A model generated the notes under the pieces. It was not told where the DNA came from and did no database searches. It saw nothing but the letters and a program-made list of their open reading frames with translations. The position numbers were made by a program, and so were the translations under genes. A DNA stretch of 64,000 nucleotides from Cohaesibacter haloalkalitolerans (GTDB lineage: Bacteria > Pseudomonadota > Alphaproteobacteria > Rhizobiales > Cohaesibacteraceae): positions 434,001 through 498,000 of the forward strand of contig NZ_QNUM01000002.1 in NCBI RefSeq assembly GCF_003574655.1, read 5' to 3'. Positions 1-8,769 of this stretch are shown piece after piece (positions within the stretch are counted from its first letter, which is position 1; each line of letters begins with the position of its first letter).

Positions 1-201
1 TCCGTCACCGAAGCGGCCGCCAAGCAGTTCGAGGCTGTCAAGGCCGAGATCATGAAGGGTGGCTTTGCTGCCATCAAGGGCCCGCTCAAAGACAACAAGG
101 GCAACGTGGTCGCAACCGCCGGTCAGGCATTCCCGGAAACCGACATTGCACTGGAGTCCATGGACTATCTGGTTGAAGGTGTCATCGGCTCAACGAACTG
201 A
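1..201 (+). CDS. BMP-family ABC transporter substrate-binding protein, C-terminal end (partial)
   Basis: The reading frame is open from base 1 and ends in TGA at 199-201, giving the last 66 residues of a protein whose start lies outside the window. The tail (GPLKDNKGNVV, then a short helix with ALESMDYLVEGV) fits the C-terminus of basic-membrane-protein (BMP/PnrA-like) binding proteins, which deliver nucleosides or related ligands to ABC permeases. It is followed after 3 bp by two permeases of the same transporter class, which supports the call. The ligand cannot be read from this fragment; the hydrolases downstream suggest an amide or ureide compound (inference). Confidence 0.75.
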   Translation, partial: SVTEAAAKQFEAVKAEIMKGGFAAIKGPLKDNKGNVVATAGQAFPETDIALESMDYLVEGVIGSTN

Positions 202-204
202 TAT

Positions 205-1323
205 ATGACCAACATTTCCCAAAATGAAGCGGCGGCCTCTGGCCGCCCCCCTGCCCTCCCAAGCTGGGTCATTGCAAGGATTGAAGCCCTTGCCATCCCC
301 GTCTTTGCCTTGATCGCAGGGGCTGCCCTTTTCTCCCTCTTCCTGATGACACAGGGAAAATCGCCGCAGGAGTTCTTCGCCCTGGTCTGGCGTGCGGCCT
401 TCAGCTCGGCCTTTTCCTGGAAGAACACCCTGTCCCATGTCAGCCCGCTGCTGATGGCCGCCCTGTGTGTTGCCATTCCGGCTCGGCTGGGGCTGATGGT
501 GATCGGCGGAGAAGGTGCGATCATTCTGGGTGGTCTGGCTGCTGCCGTTGTTGGTGCCAGCTGCGGCTCAATTCCCGCATTCTTCGGCTTTGCCGCCATG
601 GTCGTCGCCGCCTTCGTGGTTGGCGGCGTCTGGATCGGCACTGTCGGTGCGCTGCGCGTCAAGCGCGGCGTCAACGAGACCATTTCCTCGCTTCTGATGG
701 CCTATATCGCGACGGCCATCTTCAACCAGCTGGTCGAGAGTGTCTTTCGCGACCCGGCCAGCCTCAACAAACCGGCCACCATGCCGATTCCCGACGCCTT
801 GCGCGTGACCGATCTGCCGTTTCTGAGTACCCATTGGGGTGTGCCGGTGGGGATCGTCATCTGCATCGCCTGCTACTTCCTGCTTGAGCGCACCACCATC
901 GGCTTTGCCGCCCGGGTGACCGGTGACAATATCCGAGCGGCGCAGATTCAGGGTTTGCCAGTTTCCCGTCTGGTCATCGGCTTCACCGGTCTTGCCGGGG
1001 GACTTGCCGGTCTTGGCGGTTTCTTCGAAGTATCGGCCATTTATGGCAATGCCAACGACTCGCTGATTTCCGGTGTCGGCAACACGGGCATTCTGGTGGC
1101 CTTTCTGGCGCGGCACAATCCGCTAGCCATCATCCCCGTCGCCCTGCTGCTTGGCGGGTTTGAAGCCTCGAGCGGCCTTGTCCAGCGCCGCATGGACCTG
1201 CCAGACGCCACGATCCTCGTGTTCGAGGGCTGCATCTTCATTCTCGTCTTGCTGAGCGAAACCCTTTATGGCCGCTCGGACAGTCTCATCCGCAAGATCC
1301 TGTTTGCCGGGAGGTCCAAATGA
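205..1323 (+). CDS. ABC transporter permease (BMP/nucleoside type, YufP-like)
   Basis: The 372-residue, strongly hydrophobic protein has about ten membrane segments. It carries the conserved middle of this permease class: GGEGAIILGGLAAAVVG early, VKRGVNETISSLLMAYIA near residue 150, and the GFAARVTGDN...AAQIQGLPV coupling loop followed by a Gly-rich helix near residue 240. This is the branched-chain/ribose/nucleoside superfamily, the larger of two permeases that normally form a heterodimer. It starts with ATG 3 bp after the binding protein stop and overlaps the next permease by 4 bp (ATGA), so translation is coupled. Substrate specificity is not visible. Confidence 0.85.
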   Translation: MTNISQNEAAASGRPPALPSWVIARIEALAIPVFALIAGAALFSLFLMTQGKSPQEFFALVWRAAFSSAFSWKNTLSHVSPLLMAALCVAIPARLGLMVIGGEGAIILGGLAAAVVGASCGSIPAFFGFAAMVVAAFVVGGVWIGTVGALRVKRGVNETISSLLMAYIATAIFNQLVESVFRDPASLNKPATMPIPDALRVTDLPFLSTHWGVPVGIVICIACYFLLERTTIGFAARVTGDNIRAAQIQGLPVSRLVIGFTGLAGGLAGLGGFFEVSAIYGNANDSLISGVGNTGILVAFLARHNPLAIIPVALLLGGFEASSGLVQRRMDLPDATILVFEGCIFILVLLSETLYGRSDSLIRKILFAGRSK

Positions 1324-2249
1324 CAGATGCTTCAGCATTGGGTATGTGGGGTGTTCCCCTTGCCATCCTTGGCGGTGCCATCCGCGTTTCCACGCCCTTT
1401 CTGTTCGTCTCGCTCGGTGAATGCCTCACCGAGCGCTCCGGACGCATCAACTTGGGGCTCGAAGGCACGCTGGTCATCGGCGCGATGACCGGCTACGCCA
1501 TGTCCTATCATTCGGGTTCCCCGTTCATCGGTGTCGCCTCGGCGGCGTTGGCGGGGCTGGTCTTCGGCCTCATTCATGGTTGGCTCTGCAGCTTTCGCCA
1601 TGTCAACGACATTGCCGTTGGCATTTCCATGATGATCGTCGGGCTGGGCCTCGCCTTTTATTTCGGCAAACCATACATCCAGCCGACGGCACCGCGTCTG
1701 CCGTCCATTTCCTTCGGCTGGTGGTCGGACATTCCGCAGGTACAGGCCGCGTTGCAGGTCAATGTCCTGTTCATTGCCGGGGCAGTGCTGGCCTTCCTCA
1801 TGGCCTGGATGTTCCGCAATACCCGTATCGGCCTCACCGTGCGTGTGGTTGGTGACAGCACGGATGCCGCACGCACCCTCGGCATTCGTCCCACCCGGGT
1901 GCGCGTTCTGGCAACCGCAGTTGGCGGAGCCTTTGCCGGTGTCGGCGGCTCCTATCTGTCGCTCTACTATCCGGGCAGCTGGAGCGAGGGCATCGCTTCC
2001 GGTCAGGGCCTGATGGCCGTGGCGCTGGTGATCTTTGCCCGCTGGAACCCGATCAACTGCTTCTGGGCCGCCTTGCTGTTTGGCGGAGCGGGTGCCATAG
2101 GCCCGGCGCTCCAGTCCGTCGGCATCACCCAAGGCTATTATCTTTTCTACGCCGCCCCTTACGTCCTGACCCTTGGCATTCTCGTCGCGACCTCCTCGAC
2201 CGAGCGCGCCATGACAGGTGCCCCGGGCGAAATGAGCATCACGAAATAA
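1320..2249 (+). CDS. ABC transporter permease (BMP/nucleoside type, YufQ-like)
   Basis: 309 residues, the shorter partner permease. Diagnostic features are GECLTERSGRINLGLEGTLV near the N-terminus, the HVNDIAVGISMMIVGLGL segment around residue 100, and the GLTVRVVGDSTDAARTLGI coupling loop near residue 185. About eight to nine membrane helices are expected. The start overlaps the preceding permease stop by 4 bp. The following gene is an amidase, so the ATPase of this transporter is displaced two genes downstream (3951-5459), an unusual interleaving of transport and hydrolase genes. Confidence 0.85.
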   Translation: MTDASALGMWGVPLAILGGAIRVSTPFLFVSLGECLTERSGRINLGLEGTLVIGAMTGYAMSYHSGSPFIGVASAALAGLVFGLIHGWLCSFRHVNDIAVGISMMIVGLGLAFYFGKPYIQPTAPRLPSISFGWWSDIPQVQAALQVNVLFIAGAVLAFLMAWMFRNTRIGLTVRVVGDSTDAARTLGIRPTRVRVLATAVGGAFAGVGGSYLSLYYPGSWSEGIASGQGLMAVALVIFARWNPINCFWAALLFGGAGAIGPALQSVGITQGYYLFYAAPYVLTLGILVATSSTERAMTGAPGEMSITK

Positions 2250-2260
2250 CGGAGCCGAAC

Positions 2261-3271
2261 ATGAGTGGATTGAGTGGTTTGAACGTCTCAGAAAAGGGAG
2301 TGGGCATCGGCCTTGTCCAGTTGCAGCTCCCCGTCGTCAAGACCAAGGCCGATCTGACGGCCCAGACGGCTCGCGTGGTCGAGCTGGTCGGCAAGGCACG
2401 ACGCAATCAGGCGGGCATGGATCTGGTGGTCTTCCCGGAATACGCGCTGCATGGCCTCTCCATGGATATCAACCCGGAGATCATGTGCACGATGGACGGC
2501 CCGGAAGTGGCCGCCATGCGGCAGGCCTGCATCGACAATGCCATCTGGGGCTGTTTCTCGATCATGGAACTCAACCCCGGCGGCATGCCCTACAACACCG
2601 GCATCATCTTTGACGACAAGGGCGAACTGAAGCTCTATTACCGCAAGATGCATCCCTGGGTGCCGGTGGAACCATGGGAGCCCGGCGATGGCGGCATCCC
2701 GGTCTGTGATGGTCCCAAAGGTTCGAAGATCGGCCTCATCATCTGCCACGATGGCATGTTCCCCGAGATGGCCCGCGAATGCGCCTACAAGGGTGCAGAG
2801 ATCATGATCCGCACTGCGGGCTACACCGCGCCCCTGCGCGAAAGCTGGCGCTTCACCAACCAGTCGAATGCCTTCTGCAATCTGATGGTCACGGCCAGCG
2901 TCTGCATGTGTGGCTCTGACGGCACCTTCGATTCCATGGGCGAAGGCATGATCTGCAATTTCGACGGCACGATCATTTCCCACGGCACCACAGGCCGCGT
3001 GGACGAGATCATCACCGCCGAGGTGCGCCCGGATCTGGTCCGCGAAGCCCGCACGGGCTGGGGCGTTGAAAACAACATCTACCAGTTCGGCCATCGCGGC
3101 TATGTCGCGGTCAAGGGTGGCGCGCAGGATTGCCCCTACACCTACATGACCGATCTGGCCGCTGGCAAATACCGCCTGCCATGGGAAGACGACATCAAGG
3201 TCACCGACGGCACCAGCTGCGGCTTCCCCGTACCCACCCGCCTCTATGGCGAAAAAGAGAAGGATCAATAA
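2261..3271 (+). CDS. amiF: Formamidase-type amidase (AmiF family, nitrilase superfamily)
   Basis: 336 residues, matching the 334-residue length of AmiF formamidases (formamide to formate and ammonia, EC 3.5.1.49). The catalytic Glu-Lys-Cys set is intact: E60 in VVFPEY, K129 in YYRKMHPW and C162 in [10 protein letters not shown], with the second glutamate in the PVEPWEPGD loop. The C-terminal LAAGKYKLPWED-type block, here [13 protein letters not shown], and [16 protein letters not shown] are AmiF family signatures rather than aliphatic amidase AmiE. It is a cytoplasmic enzyme. The setting between biuret hydrolase and transporter genes suggests a nitrogen-scavenging role; the true substrate could be another short amide. 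Start chosen at the ATG behind CGGAG. Confidence 0.8.
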   Translation: MSGLSGLNVSEKGVGIGLVQLQLPVVKTKADLTAQTARVVELVGKARRNQAGMDLVVFPEYALHGLSMDINPEIMCTMDGPEVAAMRQACIDNAIWGCFSIMELNPGGMPYNTGIIFDDKGELKLYYRKMHPWVPVEPWEPGDGGIPVCDGPKGSKIGLIICHDGMFPEMARECAYKGAEIMIRTAGYTAPLRESWRFTNQSNAFCNLMVTASVCMCGSDGTFDSMGEGMICNFDGTIISHGTTGRVDEIITAEVRPDLVREARTGWGVENNIYQFGHRGYVAVKGGAQDCPYTYMTDLAAGKYRLPWEDDIKVTDGTSCGFPVPTRLYGEKEKDQ

Positions 3272-3273
3272 TC

Positions 3274-3954
3274 ATGGCAACCATCGCTTCTTCTCCCTAT
3301 GCGTGGCCCTATAACGGCGATCTACGGCCAGACAATACCGCGCTCATCGTCATCGACATGCAGACCGACTTCTGCGGCAAGGGTGGCTATGTCGACAAGA
3401 TGGGCTATGACCTGTCGCTGACCCGCGCGCCCATTGAGCCGATCAAGGCGGTGCTCGCGGCCATGCGCGCCAAGGGCTACACCATCCTGCACACCCGCGA
3501 GGGCCATCGCCCCGACCTTTCCGATCTGCCCGCCAACAAGCGCTGGCGCTCGCAGCAGATTGGCGCGGGCATCGGCGATCCGGGCCCTTGCGGCAAGATC
3601 CTTGTGCGCGGCGAACCGGGCTGGGAGATCATCGACGAGCTCGCCCCCCTGCCCGGCGAAGTCATCATCGACAAGCCCGGCAAGGGCAGCTTCTGTGCGA
3701 CAGACCTCGAACTCATTCTGCGCCTCAGGGGCATCGAGAACATTATTCTTACCGGTATCACCACGGATGTCTGTGTGCATACCACCATGCGAGAGGCCAA
3801 CGATCGCGGCTTTGAATGCGTGCTGCTGGAAGACTGCTGCGGCGCGACCGACAAGGGCAACCACGATGCCGCCATCAGCATGGTCAAGATGCAGGGTGGC
3901 GTGTTCGGCGCCATTTCCGACAGCGCCTCCCTCATTGCGGGGTTGCCCGAATGA
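3274..3954 (+). CDS. biuH: Biuret amidohydrolase (isochorismatase-fold cysteine hydrolase)
   Basis: 226 residues. The sequence closely recalls the characterised rhizobial BiuH, which hydrolyses biuret to allophanate and ammonia (EC 3.5.1.84): [20 protein letters not shown], then [37 protein letters not shown] and [12 protein letters not shown]. The Asp-Lys-Cys triad is D28, K134 and C167, with the same 106- and 33-residue spacing as in BiuH (D36, K142, C175). The start is the ATG at 3274, two bases after the amidase stop; a longer in-frame extension to 3130 lies inside the amidase gene and is rejected. The stop overlaps the ATPase start (ATGA). Allophanate hydrolase is not in the window. Confidence 0.85.
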   Translation: MATIASSPYAWPYNGDLRPDNTALIVIDMQTDFCGKGGYVDKMGYDLSLTRAPIEPIKAVLAAMRAKGYTILHTREGHRPDLSDLPANKRWRSQQIGAGIGDPGPCGKILVRGEPGWEIIDELAPLPGEVIIDKPGKGSFCATDLELILRLRGIENIILTGITTDVCVHTTMREANDRGFECVLLEDCCGATDKGNHDAAISMVKMQGGVFGAISDSASLIAGLPE

Positions 3955-5459
3955 GTGATCGTCGCAAGGCTCCCTCGGTCGAAACCATCGACATGACCAT
4001 GCGTTTTGGCGCGTTCACTGCGCTTGATGCCGTCAGCATCAAGGTCGAGGCTGGCTCGTTTCATGCCCTCCTCGGCGAAAATGGTGCAGGCAAGTCGACG
4101 CTCGTCAAATGCATGATGGGCTTCTACAAGGCAACCGACGGGCAGATGACGGTCAATGACAAGGAAGTGGAGATCGACGACCCCAAGGACGCCTATGACC
4201 TCGGCCTTGGCATGGTCTATCAGCATTTCACTCTGGTTCCCTCGCTGACGGCGGCGGAAAATCTGGTCATTGCCCGGGCGGACACGCCTGCGGTGATCGA
4301 CTGGCGCAAAGAGAGGCGGCGGCTTGAGACCTTCATGGCTTCAATGCCCTTCTCAGTGCCGCTCAACCGGCCGGTGCACAGCCTGGCAGCTGGCGAAAAA
4401 CAGAAGCTGGAGATCCTCAAGCAGCTCTATCTGGGCAACCATTTTCTCATTCTTGACGAGCCGACCTCGGTGTTGACGCCATCGGAAGCCGATGAGGTGC
4501 TCGGCCATGTCCACAAGATGACCAAGGCCGGGGATCTGACGGTTCTGATGATCACTCACAAGTTCCGCGAGGTGCGCGCGTTTGCCGACAGCGTAACCGT
4601 CCTGAGGCGTGGCAAGCGTGTTGGAACCGGTCGCGTCGCCGATCTTTCCAACGACGACATGGCGGCGATGATGATGGGCCAGGCCGAAATGGCAACACCG
4701 CTCGCCCGGTCCGGAGACACTGGCCGGACCGTCCTTTCCCTCGATCACGCCAAGGCGGTTGATCGTAGCGGCACCAAGGAAATTTCCATTGATGCCCTTG
4801 ACGTCCGTTCCGGCGAGATTGTCGGGCTGGCTGGCATTTCCGGCAACGGTCAGGTCGAGCTGATGGAAATGCTGACCGGCCAGCGCAGCCTTCTTTCGGG
4901 CTCCATCCGCGTCGAAGGCACGGCCTATCACGCCACCCGCAGCGAAGCGCGCCAGCACAAGGTCCGCTATCTGCCCGAAGAGCCCCTGCTCAACGCCTCG
5001 GCCCCGCACATGAGCGTTGCCGACAATCTGGCGCTCAGAAGCTTTGACGAGGATGGCCGCCTGTTTCTCGATCGCAAGGGCATCATGCAGCGCGCCAACG
5101 CGCTCATTGATGATTTCGACATCCGGACGCAAGGCCCCCGCGCCCCGATCCGGGATCTTTCCGGCGGCAACGTGCAACGCGCAGCCCTCGCCCGCGAATT
5201 GAGCGGCGATGTCACCTTGCTGATTGTCTCCAACCCGTGCTTCGGGCTCGACTTCTCCGCCGCTCGCACCATCCGCGATCGCATCATGGAGGCCCGCAAC
5301 AAGGGTGCCGCCGTGCTGCTGATCAGCGAGGATCTTGACGAGATTCTGGAACTCTCCGATCGTGTTGCGGTGATCAGTGAAGGCCGGATCGCCTTTGAAA
5401 CCCCCGTGGCCGACGCCGACCCCAAGGCGCTCGGACACTTCATGGCAGGGCACGCATGA
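3951..5459 (+). CDS. ABC transporter ATP-binding protein, two fused nucleotide-binding domains
   Basis: 502 residues from the ATG at 3951, which overlaps the biuH stop by 4 bp. Domain 1 has Walker [10 protein letters not shown], signature [10 protein letters not shown] and Walker [14 protein letters not shown]. Domain 2 has the degenerate P-loop [11 protein letters not shown], signature [15 protein letters not shown] and Walker [14 protein letters not shown], in which the usual glutamate region is altered, as is normal for the second half of sugar/nucleoside ATPases. It energises the permeases at 205-2249. Upstream in-frame codons back to 3816 lie inside biuH and are not used. Confidence 0.85.
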   Translation: MSDRRKAPSVETIDMTMRFGAFTALDAVSIKVEAGSFHALLGENGAGKSTLVKCMMGFYKATDGQMTVNDKEVEIDDPKDAYDLGLGMVYQHFTLVPSLTAAENLVIARADTPAVIDWRKERRRLETFMASMPFSVPLNRPVHSLAAGEKQKLEILKQLYLGNHFLILDEPTSVLTPSEADEVLGHVHKMTKAGDLTVLMITHKFREVRAFADSVTVLRRGKRVGTGRVADLSNDDMAAMMMGQAEMATPLARSGDTGRTVLSLDHAKAVDRSGTKEISIDALDVRSGEIVGLAGISGNGQVELMEMLTGQRSLLSGSIRVEGTAYHATRSEARQHKVRYLPEEPLLNASAPHMSVADNLALRSFDEDGRLFLDRKGIMQRANALIDDFDIRTQGPRAPIRDLSGGNVQRAALARELSGDVTLLIVSNPCFGLDFSAARTIRDRIMEARNKGAAVLLISEDLDEILELSDRVAVISEGRIAFETPVADADPKALGHFMAGHA

Positions 5460-6142
5460 TCATGAACAGCACATCCAACAAAGAAATCGACGCCCGCCCC
5501 TTCGCCTTCCCCTTCTCGAGGGACAGCATCGGCCTTGTGGTCATCGACATGCAGCGCGACTTTCTCGAAGATGGCGGCTTTGGTGCCTCGCTTGGCAACG
5601 ATGTCTCGCGCCTCAGAGCCATCGTTCCGACCGTTTCCCGCCTGATCGAGGGTTTTCGCGCAGCAGGCCTTCCGGTGATCCACACGCGCGAATGCCACAG
5701 GCCGGACCTGTCAGACCTGCCGCCCGCCAAGCGCGACCGGGGCAATCCGTCCTTGCGCATCGGCGAGGAAGGCCCGATGGGCCGCCTGCTGGTGGCAGGC
5801 GAGCCGGGAACCGAAATCGTGCCCGCCCTTCTGCCCATCGCCGGAGAAGCGGTGATCGACAAGCCCGGCAAGGGTGCCTTCTACCACACCGACTTTGGCC
5901 CGCTTCTGCAACAGCTAGGTCTCAGACAACTGGTGTTTGCCGGTGTCACCACCGAAGTGTGCGTGCAGACCACCATGCGCGAGGCCAACGACCGCGGCTA
6001 TGACTGCCTATTGGCGACCGATGCCACGGAGAGCTATTTCCAGCATTTCAAGGATGCGGCCATCGAGATGATCGTTGCCCAAGGCGGTATCGTCGGCTGG
6101 GCCTGTGAAACCGACACCATTCTGGAGGCCATCCATGCCTGA
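5456..6142 (+). CDS. Second isochorismatase-fold cysteine hydrolase (biuret/triuret hydrolase-like)
   Basis: 228 residues, sharing the BiuH layout: D31 in VIDMQRDF, K136 in [10 protein letters not shown]169 in TTEVCVQTT, and [15 protein letters not shown]. It diverges from the neighbour in the specificity regions ([15 protein letters not shown] instead of [14 protein letters not shown], and ATESYFQHF instead of DCCGATDKG), so it is a paralogue rather than a recent duplicate. In the characterised family, BiuH paralogues include triuret hydrolase (TrtA); that is a reasonable but untested assignment, and ureidoacrylate hydrolase (RutB-like) is an alternative. ATG overlaps the ATPase stop by 4 bp; a second ATG lies 6 bp on. 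Confidence 0.7.
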   Translation: MIMNSTSNKEIDARPFAFPFSRDSIGLVVIDMQRDFLEDGGFGASLGNDVSRLRAIVPTVSRLIEGFRAAGLPVIHTRECHRPDLSDLPPAKRDRGNPSLRIGEEGPMGRLLVAGEPGTEIVPALLPIAGEAVIDKPGKGAFYHTDFGPLLQQLGLRQLVFAGVTTEVCVQTTMREANDRGYDCLLATDATESYFQHFKDAAIEMIVAQGGIVGWACETDTILEAIHA

Positions 6143-6482
6143 ACAGCGTGCCTTCGACAGCCTCCTGCTAGGCGGCTGGAACGAGTTGCCGTTTGAACCT
6201 TTCCGCGATGGCGTTGAGGTCCATTACCTGTGGCGGCAGGACAGCGGCCCTGTCTGGGCTTTCCTGCGCTACGAAGCGGGTGCCCGCGTCCCTCGCCACC
6301 GGCACAGGGGATTGGAGACAATCATTGTGGTCGAGGGATCGCAAAGCGATGAAAACGGCTGCTATGAGGTGGGCTCGGTCATTTGCAACTCGGAAGGGAC
6401 GGCGCATGACGTCTGGTCTGAAGACGGATGCGTGGTTCTCATCCAGTGGGCCGAACCGGTGGAAATCCTCGGCGACGCATAG
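6135..6482 (+). CDS. Cupin (ChrR-like) domain protein
   Basis: 115 residues from ATG 6135, overlapping the preceding hydrolase by 8 bp. A longer in-frame start at 6075 lies inside that gene and is less likely. A single beta-barrel is indicated by the cupin-type metal site: [19 protein letters not shown] contributes His ligands and the Glu, and [16 protein letters not shown] forms the second motif. The similarity is to anti-sigma ChrR-type cupins, but here it is the last gene of the transporter/hydrolase operon. It may be a metal-dependent enzyme or a sensor for the pathway; function is unknown. Confidence 0.6.
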   Translation: MPEQRAFDSLLLGGWNELPFEPFRDGVEVHYLWRQDSGPVWAFLRYEAGARVPRHRHRGLETIIVVEGSQSDENGCYEVGSVICNSEGTAHDVWSEDGCVVLIQWAEPVEILGDA

Positions 6483-6498
6483 CCACCCGGCACGCCTC

Positions 6499-7047
6499 TC
6501 ACCCCGGCAAGACGGACGTATAGCGGCGCTGGTGCCATATGAGGGGTGGCAGGCTGTTATCTAGGATCATGCTGCGGATGCGTCCGGCGAACAGCCGGTG
6601 GCCCGAGAGGTCGATTTCTGCTGTGACTTCACAGTCGAAGGTGGTGACGGCGTCAAACAGGCAAGGCGTGCCGCTGGGCCATTGCGACCAGTTGCCTTCA
6701 TCAAAGCGCTTTTCGGGCACGACCTTGCCGGCAAAGGCATCGGCAATGCCTTGCTGCTTTTCTGACAGCTGCGCAAACGAGAATTCCTGCTCTTCATGCA
6801 TGAGTGCGGCAAGCGAGGCGTGGGCGTCGATGGAGACGAGGATGGTCGGCGGATCGATCGACAGGGAAAAGGCTGCCGTTACCGTGCGCCCCTGTCGTGC
6901 CTTGCCCTTGCCCGCAGTGACGACACAGACTGAAGCCGCAAGCGCCGCCATGGCGCCGCGAAACTCGGTGCTGGCGATACCGTCCGGGCGTTCTGCAACC
7001 GGATGTTGCTCAGGGAACGAGGCTGTCTGGCGAGATTGAAACGTCAT
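6499..7047 (-). CDS. Flavin reductase domain protein (NAD(P)H:FMN oxidoreductase-like)
   Basis: 182 residues. The flavin reductase-like fold is indicated by FRGAMAALAASVCVVTAG, GRTVTAAFSLSIDPPTILVSID and the C-terminal GHRLFAGRIRSM...PLIWHQRRYT, the typical order of family members such as RutF and HpaC that supply reduced FMN to two-component monooxygenases. No partner monooxygenase is in the window. It converges on the cupin gene with a 16-bp gap, so it is not part of that operon. Confidence 0.75.
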   Translation of the reverse strand: MTFQSRQTASFPEQHPVAERPDGIASTEFRGAMAALAASVCVVTAGKGKARQGRTVTAAFSLSIDPPTILVSIDAHASLAALMHEEQEFSFAQLSEKQQGIADAFAGKVVPEKRFDEGNWSQWPSGTPCLFDAVTTFDCEVTAEIDLSGHRLFAGRIRSMILDNSLPPLIWHQRRYTSVLPG

Positions 7048-7141
7048 GAGGTGTCTGCACCCTGTCTTGATTGCCCGGAGTCGGGAAACTGGGGTTGGGA
7101 ATCTGGAGTTGGGGAAGCGTCAGGCTTTGAGCAGGAAGGAA

Positions 7142-7172
7142 AGACCACGCCGCCTGAAGGCTGGCGTGGTCT
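7142..7172 (-). terminator. Hairpin terminator downstream of sodB
   Basis: Perfect 10-bp arms AGACCACGCC (7142-7151) and GGCGTGGTCT (7163-7172) with an 11-nt loop, lying 87 bp beyond the sodB stop. On the minus strand it is followed by TTTCCTTCCT, a short pyrimidine tract, consistent with an intrinsic terminator for sodB. Confidence 0.55.
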
Positions 7173-7258
7173 GTCATGATCGGGAGAAGCAGGTCAGATA
7201 CGTCTCCCAGAGCCCTCACGCCCCCTCGAGTGGGACGTGAGCGGGATGTGTCATTCCC

Positions 7259-7861
7259 TTAGCCAAGGTTTGCTTCGGCAAATTCGTAGTTGGCGAGCTT
7301 GTCGAGGAAGTTGGTGACATAGTCCGGGCGACGGTTGCGGAAGTCGACATAGTAGCTGTGTTCCCAAACGTCGAGGCTCAGCAGGGCCTTGCCTTCGCCG
7401 GTGGCCAGCGGGTTGACACCGTTCGGCGTCTTGGTAACGGCGAGCGTGCCGTCGGCCTTCTGGATCAGCCATGCCCAGCCGGAGCCGAACTGCGTGGTTG
7501 CTGCGGTCTTGAAGTCGGCCTTGAACTGGTCAACGGAGCCAAAAGCCTCGATCAGCTTGGCTTCCAGTTTGCCCGGGATGCCGCCGCCGTTCGGGGACAG
7601 GGCGTTCCAGAAATGAATGTGGTTCCAGTGCTGACCTGCTTGGTTGAAGATACCGGCGCGGGCGTCGTTGCCATAGGTCAGGGCGATGATGTCTTCCAGA
7701 GACTTGCCCTGCAGGTCGGCATTGGCTTCAACGAAACCGTTGAGGGCCGAGACATAAGCCTGATGATGCTTGTCATGGTGCAGTTCGAGGGTCTCCTGGC
7801 TCATGCCAGCGGCTGCGAGTGCGGAATGGGAATAAGGAAGAGCGGGAAGTTCAAATGCCAT
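7259..7861 (-). CDS. sodB: Superoxide dismutase (Fe type)
   Basis: 200 residues, converting superoxide to oxygen and hydrogen peroxide in the cytoplasm. Metal ligands are visible in order: His in LELHHDKHHQAY, His in QHWNHIHFWNAL, and Asp/His in LDVWEHSYYVDFRNRRPDY. The AGIFNQAGQHWNH and GSGWAWL blocks favour iron over manganese, though cambialistic enzymes exist. Start is the ATG at 7861, with AGGAGAAAA just upstream; a longer frame to 8077 runs through the promoter and is rejected. It is divergent from a Cys-rich regulator, suggesting regulation linked to iron-sulfur status or oxidative stress. Confidence 0.92.
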   Translation of the reverse strand: MAFELPALPYSHSALAAAGMSQETLELHHDKHHQAYVSALNGFVEANADLQGKSLEDIIALTYGNDARAGIFNQAGQHWNHIHFWNALSPNGGGIPGKLEAKLIEAFGSVDQFKADFKTAATTQFGSGWAWLIQKADGTLAVTKTPNGVNPLATGEGKALLSLDVWEHSYYVDFRNRRPDYVTNFLDKLANYEFAEANLG

Positions 7862-7876
7862 TGGTTTTCTCCTTTG

Positions 7877-7952
7877 ATTAGCCCGAACTTGCGTTTCCGG
7901 GTTCAATCTGTTATTAAAACAAGTAACTACTTTGAAAAACAATTGGGCTAAT
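7877..7952. promoter_or_regulatory. Divergent sodB/regulator control region with inverted repeat
   Basis: The 91-bp gap between two divergent genes contains ATTAGCCC (7877-7884) and its exact complement GGGCTAAT (7945-7952), the second ending right at the regulator ATG (7953). The AT-rich core between them should carry both promoters. The arrangement suits a dimeric regulator controlling both genes; binding by the adjacent SufR-like protein is inference. Confidence 0.4.
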
Positions 7953-8618
7953 ATGTCAAGAGAAAACTTGGAAAAAAGAAAAATTTCTGCGGCTAAAGCG
8001 ACAGATCGCATCTTGATGACCCTGAAAATGAACGGTGCCATGACGTCCGCCCAGATGGGAGAACGGCTGAAAACCACCGCCGAAGGCGCGCGCCAGCATC
8101 TGACCCGATTGACCGAAGAGGGGCTGGTGAGTGAAGAGCGGCGGGCAGAAGGCCGCGGACGCCCGGCGGTCTACTGGTCGCTGACGCAAAAGGGCCATGA
8201 CCGCTTCCCCGATGCCCATTCGGACCTTGCCGTTGACCTGCTGGATTCAATCCAGAAGACCATCGGGCCGGAGGCGTTGGACAAGATCATCTCCCTGCGC
8301 GGAGCCCGCACACAGGAGCGCTATCGGGGCGAGCTGCAGCAGTGCGCCTCCTTGGCCGAACGTGTCGAGCGGCTGGCTCAATTGCGCAGCGCCGAGGGAT
8401 ACATGTCCGCGATGGAGGAAGAGGCCGACGGCAGTCTGATCCTGTTTGAGAACCACTGCCCGATCTGTGCCGCAGCCCGGCTGTGTCAGGGGTTTTGCCG
8501 CTCCGAGATCGAGACTTTCAACGCCTTGCTCGGTCCGGGTGTGGAGATCGAACGCATCGAGCACATCCTCAGCGATGCCCGCCGATGCGCCTATCGGATT
8601 CGTGAACAGAAGGCCTGA
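7953..8618 (+). CDS. SufR-like winged-helix regulator with a C-terminal cysteine cluster
   Basis: 221 residues from ATG 7953 (a TTG 21 bp upstream is also in frame). Residues 16-80 form a winged helix with MTSAQMGERLKTTAEGARQHL and the wing AEGRGRPAVYWSLT. The C-terminal half carries C169, C172, C178, C182 and C212 in the pattern CPICAAARLCQGFC...RRC, resembling the [Fe-S]-ligating cysteines of SufR regulators. It probably senses Fe-S or redox state and is divergent from sodB, a likely target. The number and exact role of ligands cannot be decided from sequence. Confidence 0.7.
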   Translation: MSRENLEKRKISAAKATDRILMTLKMNGAMTSAQMGERLKTTAEGARQHLTRLTEEGLVSEERRAEGRGRPAVYWSLTQKGHDRFPDAHSDLAVDLLDSIQKTIGPEALDKIISLRGARTQERYRGELQQCASLAERVERLAQLRSAEGYMSAMEEEADGSLILFENHCPICAAARLCQGFCRSEIETFNALLGPGVEIERIEHILSDARRCAYRIREQKA

Positions 8619-8769
8619 GGGAGCCTTTGGCGACTACAGTCAGGCCGTAGCAGCTTCCGTCAAGAACAGGCGCGACGCAATTAGAGGAGACGTGGCCGGT
8701 CGACCACACCTCCCCACTCTCATAGACGAGTTTCTCTCCGCATTACATGCCTGCAACCGCCTTATATGG

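Noticed and set aside
568-1116. 182-codon minus-strand frame opposite the first permease
   Set aside because: Composition is a complement of the permease gene, no ribosome-binding site, no family features; the same applies to most long opposite-strand frames in the GC-rich genes.
2288-3268. 326-codon minus-strand frame opposite the formamidase gene
   Set aside because: The plus-strand frame has an intact catalytic triad and family signatures; the antisense frame is low-complexity Asp/Ala/His-rich, typical of a GC shadow.
6499-7047. Assigning the flavin reductase to a pyrimidine Rut pathway as RutF
   Set aside because: No RutA-type monooxygenase or other rut genes in the window, and the gene is convergent with the hydrolase operon.
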